This document shows, piece by piece, positions 45,108-53,234 of a DNA stretch of 64,000 nucleotides. A program made the translations under genes and the position numbers. The notes beneath the pieces are model-generated. The model was not told the origin of the DNA, did not search any database, and was given only the letters and a program-made list of their open reading frames with translations. This DNA comes from Homoserinimonas sp. OAct 916. GTDB lineage: Bacteria; Actinomycetota; Actinomycetes; Actinomycetales; Microbacteriaceae. Positions within the stretch are counted from its first letter, which is position 1. Each line of letters starts with the position of its first letter. The stretch covers positions 186,001 through 250,000 of the forward strand of contig NZ_QJHB01000005.1 of the NCBI RefSeq assembly GCF_003260275.1, written 5' to 3'.

Positions 45108-45766
45108 TCCGCATCCTGCTCGTCGACGATCAGGCCCTGGTGCGTGCTGGGTTCAGATCGATCCTGGAGAAGCAACCCGATTTCGAAGTGATAGGTGAGG
45201 CGGCTGACGGCCGGGAAGCACTGCGACTTGCCGCCGTTTCTACCGTTGATGTGGTGCTGATGGACATTCGGATGCCCGTACTGGATGGACTGGGCGCCAC
45301 CCGGGAGCTGATGCGAACAACAGCTCCCCCACGCATCATCGTGCTCACGACCTTTGATGCCGACGAGCACGTCTACCACGCGTTGCGAGCAGGTGCTGCC
45401 GGCTTCCTGCTCAAGGACACGTCACCGGAGAGGCTCATTCAGGCGGTGCGCGACGTGATGACAGACGAGTCGATGCTCTCCCCGGTGATCACCAAGCGGC
45501 TGATTGCAGCTTTCGTGGACTCTCCGCCACCCAACGAGGGCGGCGTGCCCGACGCGTTCAGTGGTCTCACCGACCGTGAACTCGACGTGCTCCGACATCT
45601 GGCCCTCGGAGCCAGCAACGCAGAGATCGGGCAGGCACTTTTTCTCGCTGAGACGACCGTGAAGACCCATATCGCGCACATACTGGCGAAACTCGATGTT
45701 CGCGACCGTGTTCAGGCGGTCGTCGCGGCCTACGAAGGGGGTCTGGTCCGACCCAGGTTTCCCTGA
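45104..45766 (+). CDS. LuxR-family response regulator
   Basis: This 220-aa regulator has an N-terminal receiver domain (MIRILLVDDQALVRAGF, phospho-acceptor Asp54 in VVLMDIRMPVLDG, and FLLKDTSPERLI) and a C-terminal LuxR/NarL helix-turn-helix (LTDRELDVLRHLALGASNAE, then ETTVKTHIAHILAKLDVRDR). The ATG overlaps the kinase stop (ATGA), so this is one operon. Targets are unknown; the divergent membrane protein is a candidate. Confidence 0.93.
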   Translation: MIRILLVDDQALVRAGFRSILEKQPDFEVIGEAADGREALRLAAVSTVDVVLMDIRMPVLDGLGATRELMRTTAPPRIIVLTTFDADEHVYHALRAGAAGFLLKDTSPERLIQAVRDVMTDESMLSPVITKRLIAAFVDSPPPNEGGVPDAFSGLTDRELDVLRHLALGASNAEIGQALFLAETTVKTHIAHILAKLDVRDRVQAVVAAYEGGLVRPRFP

Positions 45767-45772
45767 TTGCGG

Positions 45773-45794
45773 ATGACCGCCGCGTTGCGGTCAT
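45773..45794 (+). terminator. Hairpin after the two-component operon
   Basis: ATGACCGC and GCGGTCAT form an 8-bp perfect stem around a 6-nt loop, 7 bp after the regulator stop. No U-tract follows, as often in Actinomycetota. Confidence 0.55.
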
Positions 45795-45807
45795 TCAACG
45801 ACCGTAT

Positions 45808-45840
45808 AACGGCAACCACAACGGCAAACAGCAACGGCAA
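45808..45840 (+). repeat. Three direct copies of AACGGCAA at 12-13 bp spacing
   Basis: The octamer AACGGCAA begins at 45808, 45820 and 45833. The copies sit about 200 bp upstream of the flavin monooxygenase gene and could be regulator sites on one helix face. Confidence 0.45.
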
Positions 45841-46040
45841 ACGCACAATAGGCAGGATGTTGGTACAATTTCGACTAAATGACGAACATTCCACCGCCTC
45901 ACAGCCCTGGGGCTGCCGTGCCGCCAAACGACCTCACCGCCACGGCGCGCATTCGTAACGCGGCCCGAGTCGGAGATGGGTAGGGCTGTGAAGGGCATCC
46001 TGGCGTTGAAAGCACCTACTGCCGCTGTGAGGCGTCGCCG

Positions 46041-47456
46041 ATGCCCTATTTGGTGAAGCCCGAACACCGTGCCGAAGCGGTGACGGCCCCCGTCCCCGTG
46101 AACGAGTCACTGCCTCGCACGTGCATCATCGGTGCCGGCGCCTCGGGAATCACCGCTGCAAAGGCGCTCTACCTTGCCGGTGTGCCGTTCGACTGGTTCG
46201 AGAGCGGCAGCGCGATCGGCGGCAATTGGCTTTTCGACAACCCAAACGGTCTCTCTGCCTGCTACGAAACTCTGGAGATCAACACCTCATGCCCCCGGAT
46301 GGCGTTCTCCGATTTTCCGATGCCGGCTGACTACCCGCCGTATGCCCGGCATGACCAGGTGCACGACTACTTCGAGAACTACATCGATCACTTCGGATTT
46401 CGGCACACGATCACCTTCAATACGACGGTCGAAGAAGTCACGCGCGATGGCGACCACAGCTGGCTTGTGCGCTCGAGCGGCCCGGATGGCGAGCGGGTGG
46501 GCGAATACCAGGCGGTGCTGGTCGCCAACGGGCACCACTGGGACCGACGGTGGCCTGAACCGATCTACCCCGGCTCGTTCGATGGCAAACAGATTCACGC
46601 CCACGACTACCGATCCGGCGACCAGCTCGCGGGCCGTGATCTTGTCGTCGTCGGTGCGGGCAACTCCGCCATGGATATCGCCGTCGAGGGCGCCCACCGT
46701 GCGAAGAGCGTCACCCTGTCGATTCGCCGCGGCCAATGGGTGCTGAAGAAATTTCTGCTCGGACGCCCCAGCGACCAAGTAGTGCTGCCGGGCTGGATGC
46801 CGTGGTGGGTGACCGCGCTGCGGTTGCGCATCGGGGCGATGGCCTCGGGCAGCCTGCGCAAATATGGGCTGCCGCGACCGCCGCACCGACCCGGCCAATC
46901 ACATCCGGTGCAATCGGACCAGATTCGCGCACGCATCGCCGAAGGCCGAATCGCCGTGCGCCCGGGCATCGAGCGGTTAGACGGCGATGGGGTCGTATTC
47001 GTCGACGGCACCCGTGCGAAGGCCGATCTGATCGTGTGGGCGACCGGATACACGGTGACGTTCCCGTTCCTTGCCCCCTCCCTGATCGCCGCGACCGATA
47101 ACGAATTGCCGCTCTGGAAGCGCACGGTGCATCCCGACCTGCCCGGCCTGTTCTTCATCGGGCTGGTGCAACCGGTCGGGGCGGTGATGCCGCTGGCCGA
47201 GGCGCAGGGGGCGTGGGTGGCCGAGACCCTGAGCGGACGCTACGCTCCCCCGCCCTCGAGCGAGATCCGCGAGCAGATGGCCACCGAACATGAACGCAAC
47301 AAGCGACAGTTCTACGCGTCGCCGCGACACACCATGGAGGTGGACTTCGACCGTTACCTCTGGCATCTCGCACGCGAACGACGTCGCGGCCAAAAGCGCG
47401 CTGGCAGCCAAGTTGGTGCAGCATCGAACCACACGCTCAGTGGGAACAAGCCTTGA
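46041..47456 (+). CDS. Flavin-containing (class B) monooxygenase
   Basis: This 471-aa enzyme has an FAD fold CIIGAGASGITAAKALY and a second Rossmann fold VVVGAGNSAMDIAVEGA, and LIVWATGYTVTFPFL late in the chain, matching FMO/N-hydroxylating or Baeyer-Villiger-like class B monooxygenases. It would insert oxygen from O2 using NADPH. The substrate is not predictable. It overlaps the SDR gene by 4 bp (TTGA). Confidence 0.88.
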   Translation: MPYLVKPEHRAEAVTAPVPVNESLPRTCIIGAGASGITAAKALYLAGVPFDWFESGSAIGGNWLFDNPNGLSACYETLEINTSCPRMAFSDFPMPADYPPYARHDQVHDYFENYIDHFGFRHTITFNTTVEEVTRDGDHSWLVRSSGPDGERVGEYQAVLVANGHHWDRRWPEPIYPGSFDGKQIHAHDYRSGDQLAGRDLVVVGAGNSAMDIAVEGAHRAKSVTLSIRRGQWVLKKFLLGRPSDQVVLPGWMPWWVTALRLRIGAMASGSLRKYGLPRPPHRPGQSHPVQSDQIRARIAEGRIAVRPGIERLDGDGVVFVDGTRAKADLIVWATGYTVTFPFLAPSLIAATDNELPLWKRTVHPDLPGLFFIGLVQPVGAVMPLAEAQGAWVAETLSGRYAPPPSSEIREQMATEHERNKRQFYASPRHTMEVDFDRYLWHLARERRRGQKRAGSQVGAASNHTLSGNKP

Positions 47457-48283
47457 CTCGGCAACCAGATCTGACCGGAAAGATCATCGCGGTCACCGGC
47501 GGTGCCAACGGAATCGGTCGCGAGATCGCGCGGCTTCTGGCCTCAGCAGGTGCCCAGGTCGCCATCGGGGACCAAGATGGCGAGGCGGCGAGGCAGGCCG
47601 CGAATGAAATCGCCGGCATCCTCCTCGGCGCCGATCTCGACGTGACCGACGCGGTTTCATTCGCGAGCTTCCTGGCGACCATCCAAGCCGAGTGGGGCAC
47701 CATCGATGTTCTGGTCAACAATGCGGGGGTGATGTGGGCCGGCCCGTTCGACACCGAACCCGACGCCGCGACCGAGCGTCAGATCGCCGTGAACCTTCTC
47801 GGCGTCATCTTGGGGGTGAAGCTCGCGGCACCCGCGATGGTGGCCCGCGGCTCGGGGCACATCATCACTGTCGCGTCGGCAGCCTCGATACTGACCACCC
47901 CCGGGGAGGCGAGCTATTCCGCGACCAAGCACGGTGTCTTCGGCTATATGAAGGCGGTGCGCGCGGAACTGTACCGCTCCCCCGTGCGCTTATCCGTCAT
48001 CATGCCCACCGTGGTCGAGACCGCCATGTCAGTGGGAACTGCGACGGGTGCCGCCACGCTGTTGCAGCCGACGGATGTTGCCGCCGCAGTTCTGCGCACC
48101 ATCCAACGACCGCGCTTTGAGGTCACCCTCCCCGGCTACGTCGGCCCGCTGGCGGCAGCCGTGAACGTGCTGCCGGGCTGGTTGCGCGACCGGATCTCCC
48201 GCAGACTCGTCCCCGACCAGGTGCGCCACGTCGATCGTGTCGCCCGCACGGGTTACGACGCTCAGTTCTGCCCGCGCAATTAG
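47453..48283 (+). CDS. Short-chain dehydrogenase/reductase
   Basis: This 276-aa classical SDR has IIAVTGGANGIGREIARLL (TGxxxGxG cofactor motif), VLVNNAGVMWAGPFDTEP, and the catalytic Ser-Tyr-Lys in ASILTTPGEASYSATKHGVFG. Start is TTG 47453, inside the stop of the monooxygenase gene, which suggests coupling and a common pathway for an alcohol or ketone. The extended C-terminus (PGWLRDRISRRLVPD) resembles SDRs acting on lipid or terpenoid-like substrates, but this is weak. Confidence 0.88.
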   Translation: MTRQPDLTGKIIAVTGGANGIGREIARLLASAGAQVAIGDQDGEAARQAANEIAGILLGADLDVTDAVSFASFLATIQAEWGTIDVLVNNAGVMWAGPFDTEPDAATERQIAVNLLGVILGVKLAAPAMVARGSGHIITVASAASILTTPGEASYSATKHGVFGYMKAVRAELYRSPVRLSVIMPTVVETAMSVGTATGAATLLQPTDVAAAVLRTIQRPRFEVTLPGYVGPLAAAVNVLPGWLRDRISRRLVPDQVRHVDRVARTGYDAQFCPRN

Positions 48284-48369
48284 CGAGACCCGGAATGCCC
48301 GGAGGTTTCCAACTCGCCCATGTCGACCCGGAGGGGACTACTGGGGAAGTCGGGCGCCCAATGCGCTCG

Positions 48370-48398
48370 CGCGAAAGAAGTTCGACCCTTCTTTCGCG
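48370..48398. terminator. Strong 11-bp perfect-stem hairpin
   Basis: CGCGAAAGAAG at 48370-48380 pairs fully with CTTCTTTCGCG at 48388-48398 around a 7-nt loop. It lies about 90 bp after the SDR stop and is probably its terminator. Confidence 0.6.
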
Positions 48399-48486
48399 GC
48401 GTCTTGGGTGAGAGAATCAGTTTCAACGGCGGTGCTGACTCGTACTGGGCGTCGTACTTTGAGAGCAATGAAGCAACGGAGAACCG

Positions 48487-48870
48487 ATGAGCCCGAGCAC
48501 AGCAAGTGAAGCCGCCTCTCGCGGATGGAAATCGCGCCTCGGCGGCGTATGGCATGAAGTCTGGAAGGCTGCGCTCACGGTCGCGTTCGCCGGACTCACG
48601 GCATGGCTTGTAGCGCCGTGGATCCAGACTATTCTGACCAGTCCGAGCTGCGACGATCCCGGCGATCTGCATCTGGTGACTCGTTCCGATCTGACGGCTG
48701 AAGCCACCAGCGTGAACGACCCGGAAGATCAGGCCACGTACGAGGCCGCACTCGCGATTGACGGCGATTCAAGCTCAGCCTGGGTCGAAGGCTCTCCCCC
48801 TGTCAAAAGAACTTGCGCCGAGCCCCCCGCACGTCGTTATTGTTTGCCCCGGCCATTTCTCGTTTCGTGA
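48487..48870 (+). pseudogene. Truncated membrane protein gene, discoidin/NADase-type domain cut short
   Basis: The frame encodes 127 residues: a cytoplasmic start, one membrane helix (ALTVAFAGLTAWLVAPW), a linker and TSVNDPEDQATYEAALAIDG followed by DSSSAWVEG, a motif found at the start of discoidin-like, NADase-type glycan-binding domains. From about 48793 onward (PPVKRTCAEPPARRY...) the sequence no longer looks like that domain and is antisense to the next gene. So most of the expected beta-sandwich is missing. A rearrangement has probably cut the gene; a functional short protein is less likely. Confidence 0.5.
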
Positions 48871-49108
48871 GTCCGGTCTTCGACTGCACGAACTGATCGT
48901 GCAGCTGCATGTTGTGCAGGCTCGCCTCGGTTTCAGACTCATGTTTGTGGCGCTTGTCGACGTTTCGATACTTGAGGTAGATCACCACATAGAAAATTGG
49001 CCCAGACAACAAGAACAGGAGCCCAAGGTTCCCGCCCTCGCCGTCGGAGGACGATGCGGCCATTACCTGGCCGTTCTCGATCACCCACGCGCTCAATGTA
49101 AGCATCAT
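48803..49108 (-). CDS. Small single-pass membrane protein, third gene of the SPFH operon
   Basis: This 101-aa protein has one membrane helix (GNLGLLFLLSGPIFYVVIYL) and then a charged cytoplasmic part (KYRNVDKRHKHESETEAS) ending in a conserved-looking QSKTGLTKREMAGANNNDVR. ATG 49108 is fixed by the 4-bp ATGA overlap with the stop of the zinc-ribbon gene. I do not recognise a named domain. By position it may help anchor the SPFH/zinc-ribbon complex in the membrane, like YdjH in Bacillus, but there is no sequence proof. Confidence 0.7.
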   Translation of the reverse strand: MMLTLSAWVIENGQVMAASSSDGEGGNLGLLFLLSGPIFYVVIYLKYRNVDKRHKHESETEASLHNMQLHDQFVQSKTGLTKREMAGANNNDVRGARRKFF

Positions 49109-50541
49109 ATTCCCAACACCGTCAGCACAATTCCAATGACCGTTCCAACCACCTGGACAGCCCCAGCCACCAACAACAGTCGGCTCTGGTGAAGCGGAAC
49201 GCTTCCCATGGTCTCCCCGGTGCGTGCGTTCACCGCCACATAGTGCAGAAAGGTCTTCCCGTTCGATTTCACTTCTTGGTAGCTGTACAACCAGACCGGC
49301 AGGTAGGCGGACACCCATCGTTCACCGCGCACGACAATGTCCTCCTGCGTCCAGCGCACTCCACGGTCGTAGAACGTGAGGGTTTCGTTGACGCGATGGC
49401 GGGTGACGTCCTCTGCCTGGACCCGAGCGATCGGCGAGAGCTGCTCGAGGTTGCTGTCCCTGCGCTCTGAGGTGAAACCCTTGAGGTAGTTGGCGTCGTA
49501 CCGTACTGAATTCTCAACGTCGAACGGCATGATCGTATTGATGATGTTGTTGGAGTTCTGCGACGTGTTCTGGTCGAGGCGCTCGCTCGAGGATTCCACG
49601 GTGAGATCGTTCACGTGGATATCGAACTCGCGCGCCACATCGTAGACGTCGGCGTCGTATCGCTGTTGGTCGTCGTCGCCGACCTTGACTGTGTACGAGC
49701 GTGTCTCGTGCTCCCCCTGCCCGCTGAGCCGGGCGTGAGCGTTGATATCCACAACCATGTAGGGCAGGTACACCCCCATCACGTTGTCGGCGTTGAACTC
49801 CGCCCGAAACTTCGGATGCGCGAAGAACTGCCGCTTCTTCACAAACTGGGTGATGCGCTCGACCGCCGCCTCCTTCGTCATCTTGAACGGGAGAATCATG
49901 TCGGGAACCGCACCGTTGGGAACCTGTTGGTTCATCGACAACGTGTTGCGACACCAGTGGCAGCGAGCCTGGGTGCTGCTCGTGGTGTCGATCACCACCT
50001 CCGCCCCACAGGCGCTGCACTTGAAGGTGAGCACCTCGGAGGTGGAAGGCACGATGTCGCTCGAGCCCGACCCCAGAACCAGTCCCACGAGTTTGCCAAT
50101 ATCCGCGTCGAGATTGAATGCCTCTATCGCGTTCTGCGCCGAAAACTCGGCACGACAGAATCCGCACCGAAGATTCCCCGTCGCAAGATTGAGAGAGATC
50201 TCGGTCGCCCCGCAACGGGCGCACTTGGCCAGCCCGTCTTTTGCGCCCTCATCGGTTTTGATCACCCGAGGCGTGTCGCCGGTGTTCTCCGGCTGCTCGA
50301 TCGGTGCTGCGGTCGGGTCGTTGTGCACTGGTGGCGCCTGTTGCGCCGCCTGAGCAGGGGGCATTCCCTGCGCAGGCTGGGCAGGCGGCACCCCCTGGAC
50401 TGAGTTGGGTGGCGGCGTTGCCTGCGCAGGTGGGGGCGGGGGTTGCCCCTGTGCAGGCTGAACCGGTGGCATCCCCTGCGCGTTCTGCGCGGGGGGAGGA
50501 ACCAGGTTCGTCGGTGAGGGTTGAGGGGGTTGGTTCTCCAT
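49105..50541 (-). CDS. Zinc-ribbon membrane protein (YdjG-like)
   Basis: This 478-aa protein has a low-complexity Pro/Gln/Ala-rich N-terminus (residues 1-80), two zinc ribbons (CARCGATEISLNLATGNLRC with GFC, and CSACGAEVVID...CHWC), a beta-rich middle domain, and a C-terminal membrane helix (LLLVAGAVQVVGTVIGIVL). It resembles B. subtilis YdjG/TFIIB-type zinc-ribbon proteins that work with a YdjI SPFH protein. ATG 50541 is used; the frame opens 16 codons earlier. It overlaps the downstream small gene by 4 bp and follows the SPFH gene by 13 bp. Confidence 0.78.
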   Translation of the reverse strand: MENQPPQPSPTNLVPPPAQNAQGMPPVQPAQGQPPPPPAQATPPPNSVQGVPPAQPAQGMPPAQAAQQAPPVHNDPTAAPIEQPENTGDTPRVIKTDEGAKDGLAKCARCGATEISLNLATGNLRCGFCRAEFSAQNAIEAFNLDADIGKLVGLVLGSGSSDIVPSTSEVLTFKCSACGAEVVIDTTSSTQARCHWCRNTLSMNQQVPNGAVPDMILPFKMTKEAAVERITQFVKKRQFFAHPKFRAEFNADNVMGVYLPYMVVDINAHARLSGQGEHETRSYTVKVGDDDQQRYDADVYDVAREFDIHVNDLTVESSSERLDQNTSQNSNNIINTIMPFDVENSVRYDANYLKGFTSERRDSNLEQLSPIARVQAEDVTRHRVNETLTFYDRGVRWTQEDIVVRGERWVSAYLPVWLYSYQEVKSNGKTFLHYVAVNARTGETMGSVPLHQSRLLLVAGAVQVVGTVIGIVLTVLGI

Positions 50542-50554
50542 CGGTGCCCCCGGC

Positions 50555-51757
50555 CTACAGACCGAGAACCTTAGCCTTGGCCGCCTCATAGTCAGCCTCG
50601 GTGATCAGCCCCTGATCCAACATGCCTTTGTACTGCTGCAGTTTCGCCATTGGATCCTCGGCAGCAGGTGCGGCGGCAGCGGGTGCGGCCTCCTGATGCT
50701 GTGGTGGAGCTGTATTGGGCTGCTGGAATCCGGATGCCGCTCCCCCGGCGGCATTCATGCCCATACCGAGGAACGCCATGCCGGCACCCCCGCCCATTCC
50801 GCCCTCGTTCGAGCCGGCCGCCTCGAACCCGCGGGCAGCAGCTTGCTGCATGAACGCGTTGCCGCGGGCACCACCCAGCGCATCCGCCTTCTTGACGTCG
50901 CTGAGCAGTGCGCGCGTGTCTTCATCGTATTCAATCGACTGCAGCGCGACTTTGACGATCGTCAGACCCCGATCGGTCGTCCACTGGTAGCCGTCTTCCA
51001 CGGCCGCGCTCAGGGACTGCGCAAACCCGATCGCGTCGCCCTGGATGCGGGCGATCCGATTGCCCTTGCTCGGGTCGTTCGTGTAATAGGAGAACGCTGC
51101 GGCGAGCGAACCGACGACTTCGTTGAACAGTTGGCTCGCAGCGTCATTGTCGAGATCAGAGAAGTCGAAGACCTTGGCGTCATAGCTGAGGTAGCTCAGC
51201 GGAATGAAATTTTTGACCAGAAGAATGGGATCGACAATACGAAGTGAGTAGCTTCCGCGGGTGATGGCACCAACCTGGGCGTTCAGATACGCGTCGTCCC
51301 AATAGATCTCAGACTGTGTGCCGAATCGGTTATTCGGGATCTCTTTCAGGTTCACGTAGAACGCGAGTTGCTGCGACGCGGGCTGGCCGCCGAACTTGAA
51401 CCGCTCCCAGGATGTCGTGATCGTGGGGCTGATGATTCCGTCTCCGGCAAAGATCGACTGCGCGTTCTGATCCTCGCTGGTGAAGATGAAACCGCCCGGC
51501 TCTCCGATGAATCCGGTGAGTTGACCATCCTGGAATGTCATCAGGCCGTAGCCCTCCGGCACGATGATCCGGCTGCCGTTGGTGATGATGTGCTCAGAAC
51601 CCTTGGTGTTGGAGCCTCGGCCGGCATCCTGCCCCTGGGCCACCGCGGGAAAAAGCGCTGCAGTCGGCGCCAGCCCGGCAGGCGGAACGAGAAAATCTTT
51701 CCACTGGTCTGCAAAAGTTCCGCCGATTGCACCCGCGAACGCCTTAATGAAACCCAT
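50555..51757 (-). CDS. SPFH-domain protein with SHOCT tail (YdjI-like)
   Basis: This 400-aa protein has an SPFH/virion-core-type domain (SRIIVPEGYGLMTFQDGQ, GGQPASQQLAFYVNLKEI, AITRGSYSLRIVDPILLV), a Gly/Met/Ala-rich linker (GGMGGGAGMAFLGMGMNAAG) and a C-terminal SHOCT helix pair (LQQYKGMLDQGLITEADYEA). SPFH proteins build membrane-bound rings or scaffolds. It is the first gene of the SPFH/zinc-ribbon/membrane operon. Bacillus ydjI, ydjG and ydjH form a similar set that recruits PspA; no pspA is here. It likely acts in envelope stress, by inference. Confidence 0.82.
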   Translation of the reverse strand: MGFIKAFAGAIGGTFADQWKDFLVPPAGLAPTAALFPAVAQGQDAGRGSNTKGSEHIITNGSRIIVPEGYGLMTFQDGQLTGFIGEPGGFIFTSEDQNAQSIFAGDGIISPTITTSWERFKFGGQPASQQLAFYVNLKEIPNNRFGTQSEIYWDDAYLNAQVGAITRGSYSLRIVDPILLVKNFIPLSYLSYDAKVFDFSDLDNDAASQLFNEVVGSLAAAFSYYTNDPSKGNRIARIQGDAIGFAQSLSAAVEDGYQWTTDRGLTIVKVALQSIEYDEDTRALLSDVKKADALGGARGNAFMQQAAARGFEAAGSNEGGMGGGAGMAFLGMGMNAAGGAASGFQQPNTAPPQHQEAAPAAAAPAAEDPMAKLQQYKGMLDQGLITEADYEAAKAKVLGL

Positions 51758-52079
51758 CTGTACACCCCATCAGCTCATAATTCGGGCCGCCCCATCAGGA
51801 ATTGGAAGACGCGCAGAAATTGTGTTTGTACCCCATCACGGCCTACGCGACTCTGCGGGCGGTAACCACCCACCATAGCAGTGGGGAAGGTGCGAGCAGG
51901 CCCACCGCTTGACCCCTTTTCTCGGAGCAGTCAATACTTCGGTCGAATGAGTGGCTGGATGGATGACCGGGTCGCAGGCACCAGATGTTTGTTGAGAATC
52001 GCGTGTGGGCAGTCAGCCCACCGACCGGCGACACGAGATTCTCATTCTCTCGGGCTCCACGTGCGCGGAGCAGGCTCGG
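51758..52079. other. 322-bp intergenic region, no gene seen
   Basis: This lies between the SPFH gene start (minus) and the stop of the DAO gene at 52080 (minus). It should hold the SPFH promoter. A CCCAC-catagca-GTGGG inverted repeat at 51869-51885 is the only structure noticed, and it is weak. All open frames here are short and unlike proteins. Confidence 0.5.
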
Positions 52080-53234
52080 CTACTGCTCCCCCGGGTGGCG
52101 CGGAGCCTCGGGCACGTTCACCACCTTGTCCCCTGCAAGCCGACTCGGTCTGAAGTCCGCGAAAAGGGGCTCTGAGTCGCCGAAGATCTCCCCCGCGACG
52201 CCCGAACCAAGCAGTGGGGCCAGTGTGATGCCGCTGTGCGTGGCCACAAGGTACAACCACGGCGCCGATTCCGCGGGGCCGATCACGCTGAGGCCATCCC
52301 GCGGCATGGCCCGCTGCCCCACCTGCAGTTCGACGATCTCCGCTTCAGCGGTGTTCTGGAGAACCCCACGCAACCGGTCGATGAACTCCGTGGCAATGAC
52401 CGAACTGGTGTCCGGCACGCACGTCGGATCTGCGCTCACGTCAAGGTCGAGCGCCTGCAGCATCAACCGGCCGCCACCGGCTGGTCGCACGTTGAGCCGC
52501 GGGCTCGTGACGAGTCCTGTCAGCGATGTGGGAAGCGGATTCGTGATGGTGAGGTAACCGACGGTGACGTCTCCAGGCTCGGTGAACTCGAACATCACCG
52601 GCGGCACCCCGGCGAGCGCCGTGATCTGATTGGTCCAGCGTCCGGCCGCGCTCACCACATGATTCGCCGCCAATACAGTGCCGTCCTCGAGGATGACGTT
52701 CGCGCCGTGACCCCGTGCCTCCAGACGCTCCACGTTCAGACCGGTGAGGATTGTCACCCCCTCCAGCGCCGCTTCCCGAAGAAGATGGCCGACAAAGGGC
52801 AACGGGTAACAGCACGACTCGCTCGCGAAGGAGACGATGGAATCGCAATCGTCGGGAATGAGGAGGTCGGGCACCAGTTCGCGCGCACGCGAGGCCGAGA
52901 TGTGCTCGGCAGGGTACCCCATTTGCTGAAGCCTGGCCGTGCGCTCTTCAAGTTCAAAGCGGTGCGCGTCATCCGTGGCCAATTCGACGTGGCCTGTCTG
53001 CTGCAACCACGCGCCCGAGCCGGCGATCTCGGCGTGCGCTCTCATGCCGGCGAGGTTCAAATCGAAGTAGCTCTGCGGCTCCTTGTTGTTCGCGTTCACC
53101 CAGGCATATGACGTCGACGAGGTTCCAGACCCGGCCGAATTGCGCTCGATGACCGTTACCTCCGCTCCGCGTCGCGCGAGGTTTACCGCGATTGACAGGC
53201 CGACCACGCCAGCACCAATGATGACTACTTTCAC
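52080..53234 (-). CDS. FAD-dependent oxidoreductase, D-amino-acid dehydrogenase/glycine oxidase (DAO) family
   Basis: This 384-aa enzyme begins MKVVIIGAGVVGLSIAVNLA with GAEVTVIERNSAGSGTSSTS, a DAO-family FAD-binding start, and ends with PWLYLVATHSGITLAPLLGSG, the conserved C-terminal FAD segment. It would oxidise a D-amino acid, glycine or related amine. The ATG overlaps the stop of the second DAO gene by 4 bp, so both are coupled. Soluble or loosely membrane bound. Exact substrate is unknown. Confidence 0.87.
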   Translation of the reverse strand: MKVVIIGAGVVGLSIAVNLARRGAEVTVIERNSAGSGTSSTSYAWVNANNKEPQSYFDLNLAGMRAHAEIAGSGAWLQQTGHVELATDDAHRFELEERTARLQQMGYPAEHISASRARELVPDLLIPDDCDSIVSFASESCCYPLPFVGHLLREAALEGVTILTGLNVERLEARGHGANVILEDGTVLAANHVVSAAGRWTNQITALAGVPPVMFEFTEPGDVTVGYLTITNPLPTSLTGLVTSPRLNVRPAGGGRLMLQALDLDVSADPTCVPDTSSVIATEFIDRLRGVLQNTAEAEIVELQVGQRAMPRDGLSVIGPAESAPWLYLVATHSGITLAPLLGSGVAGEIFGDSEPLFADFRPSRLAGDKVVNVPEAPRHPGEQ

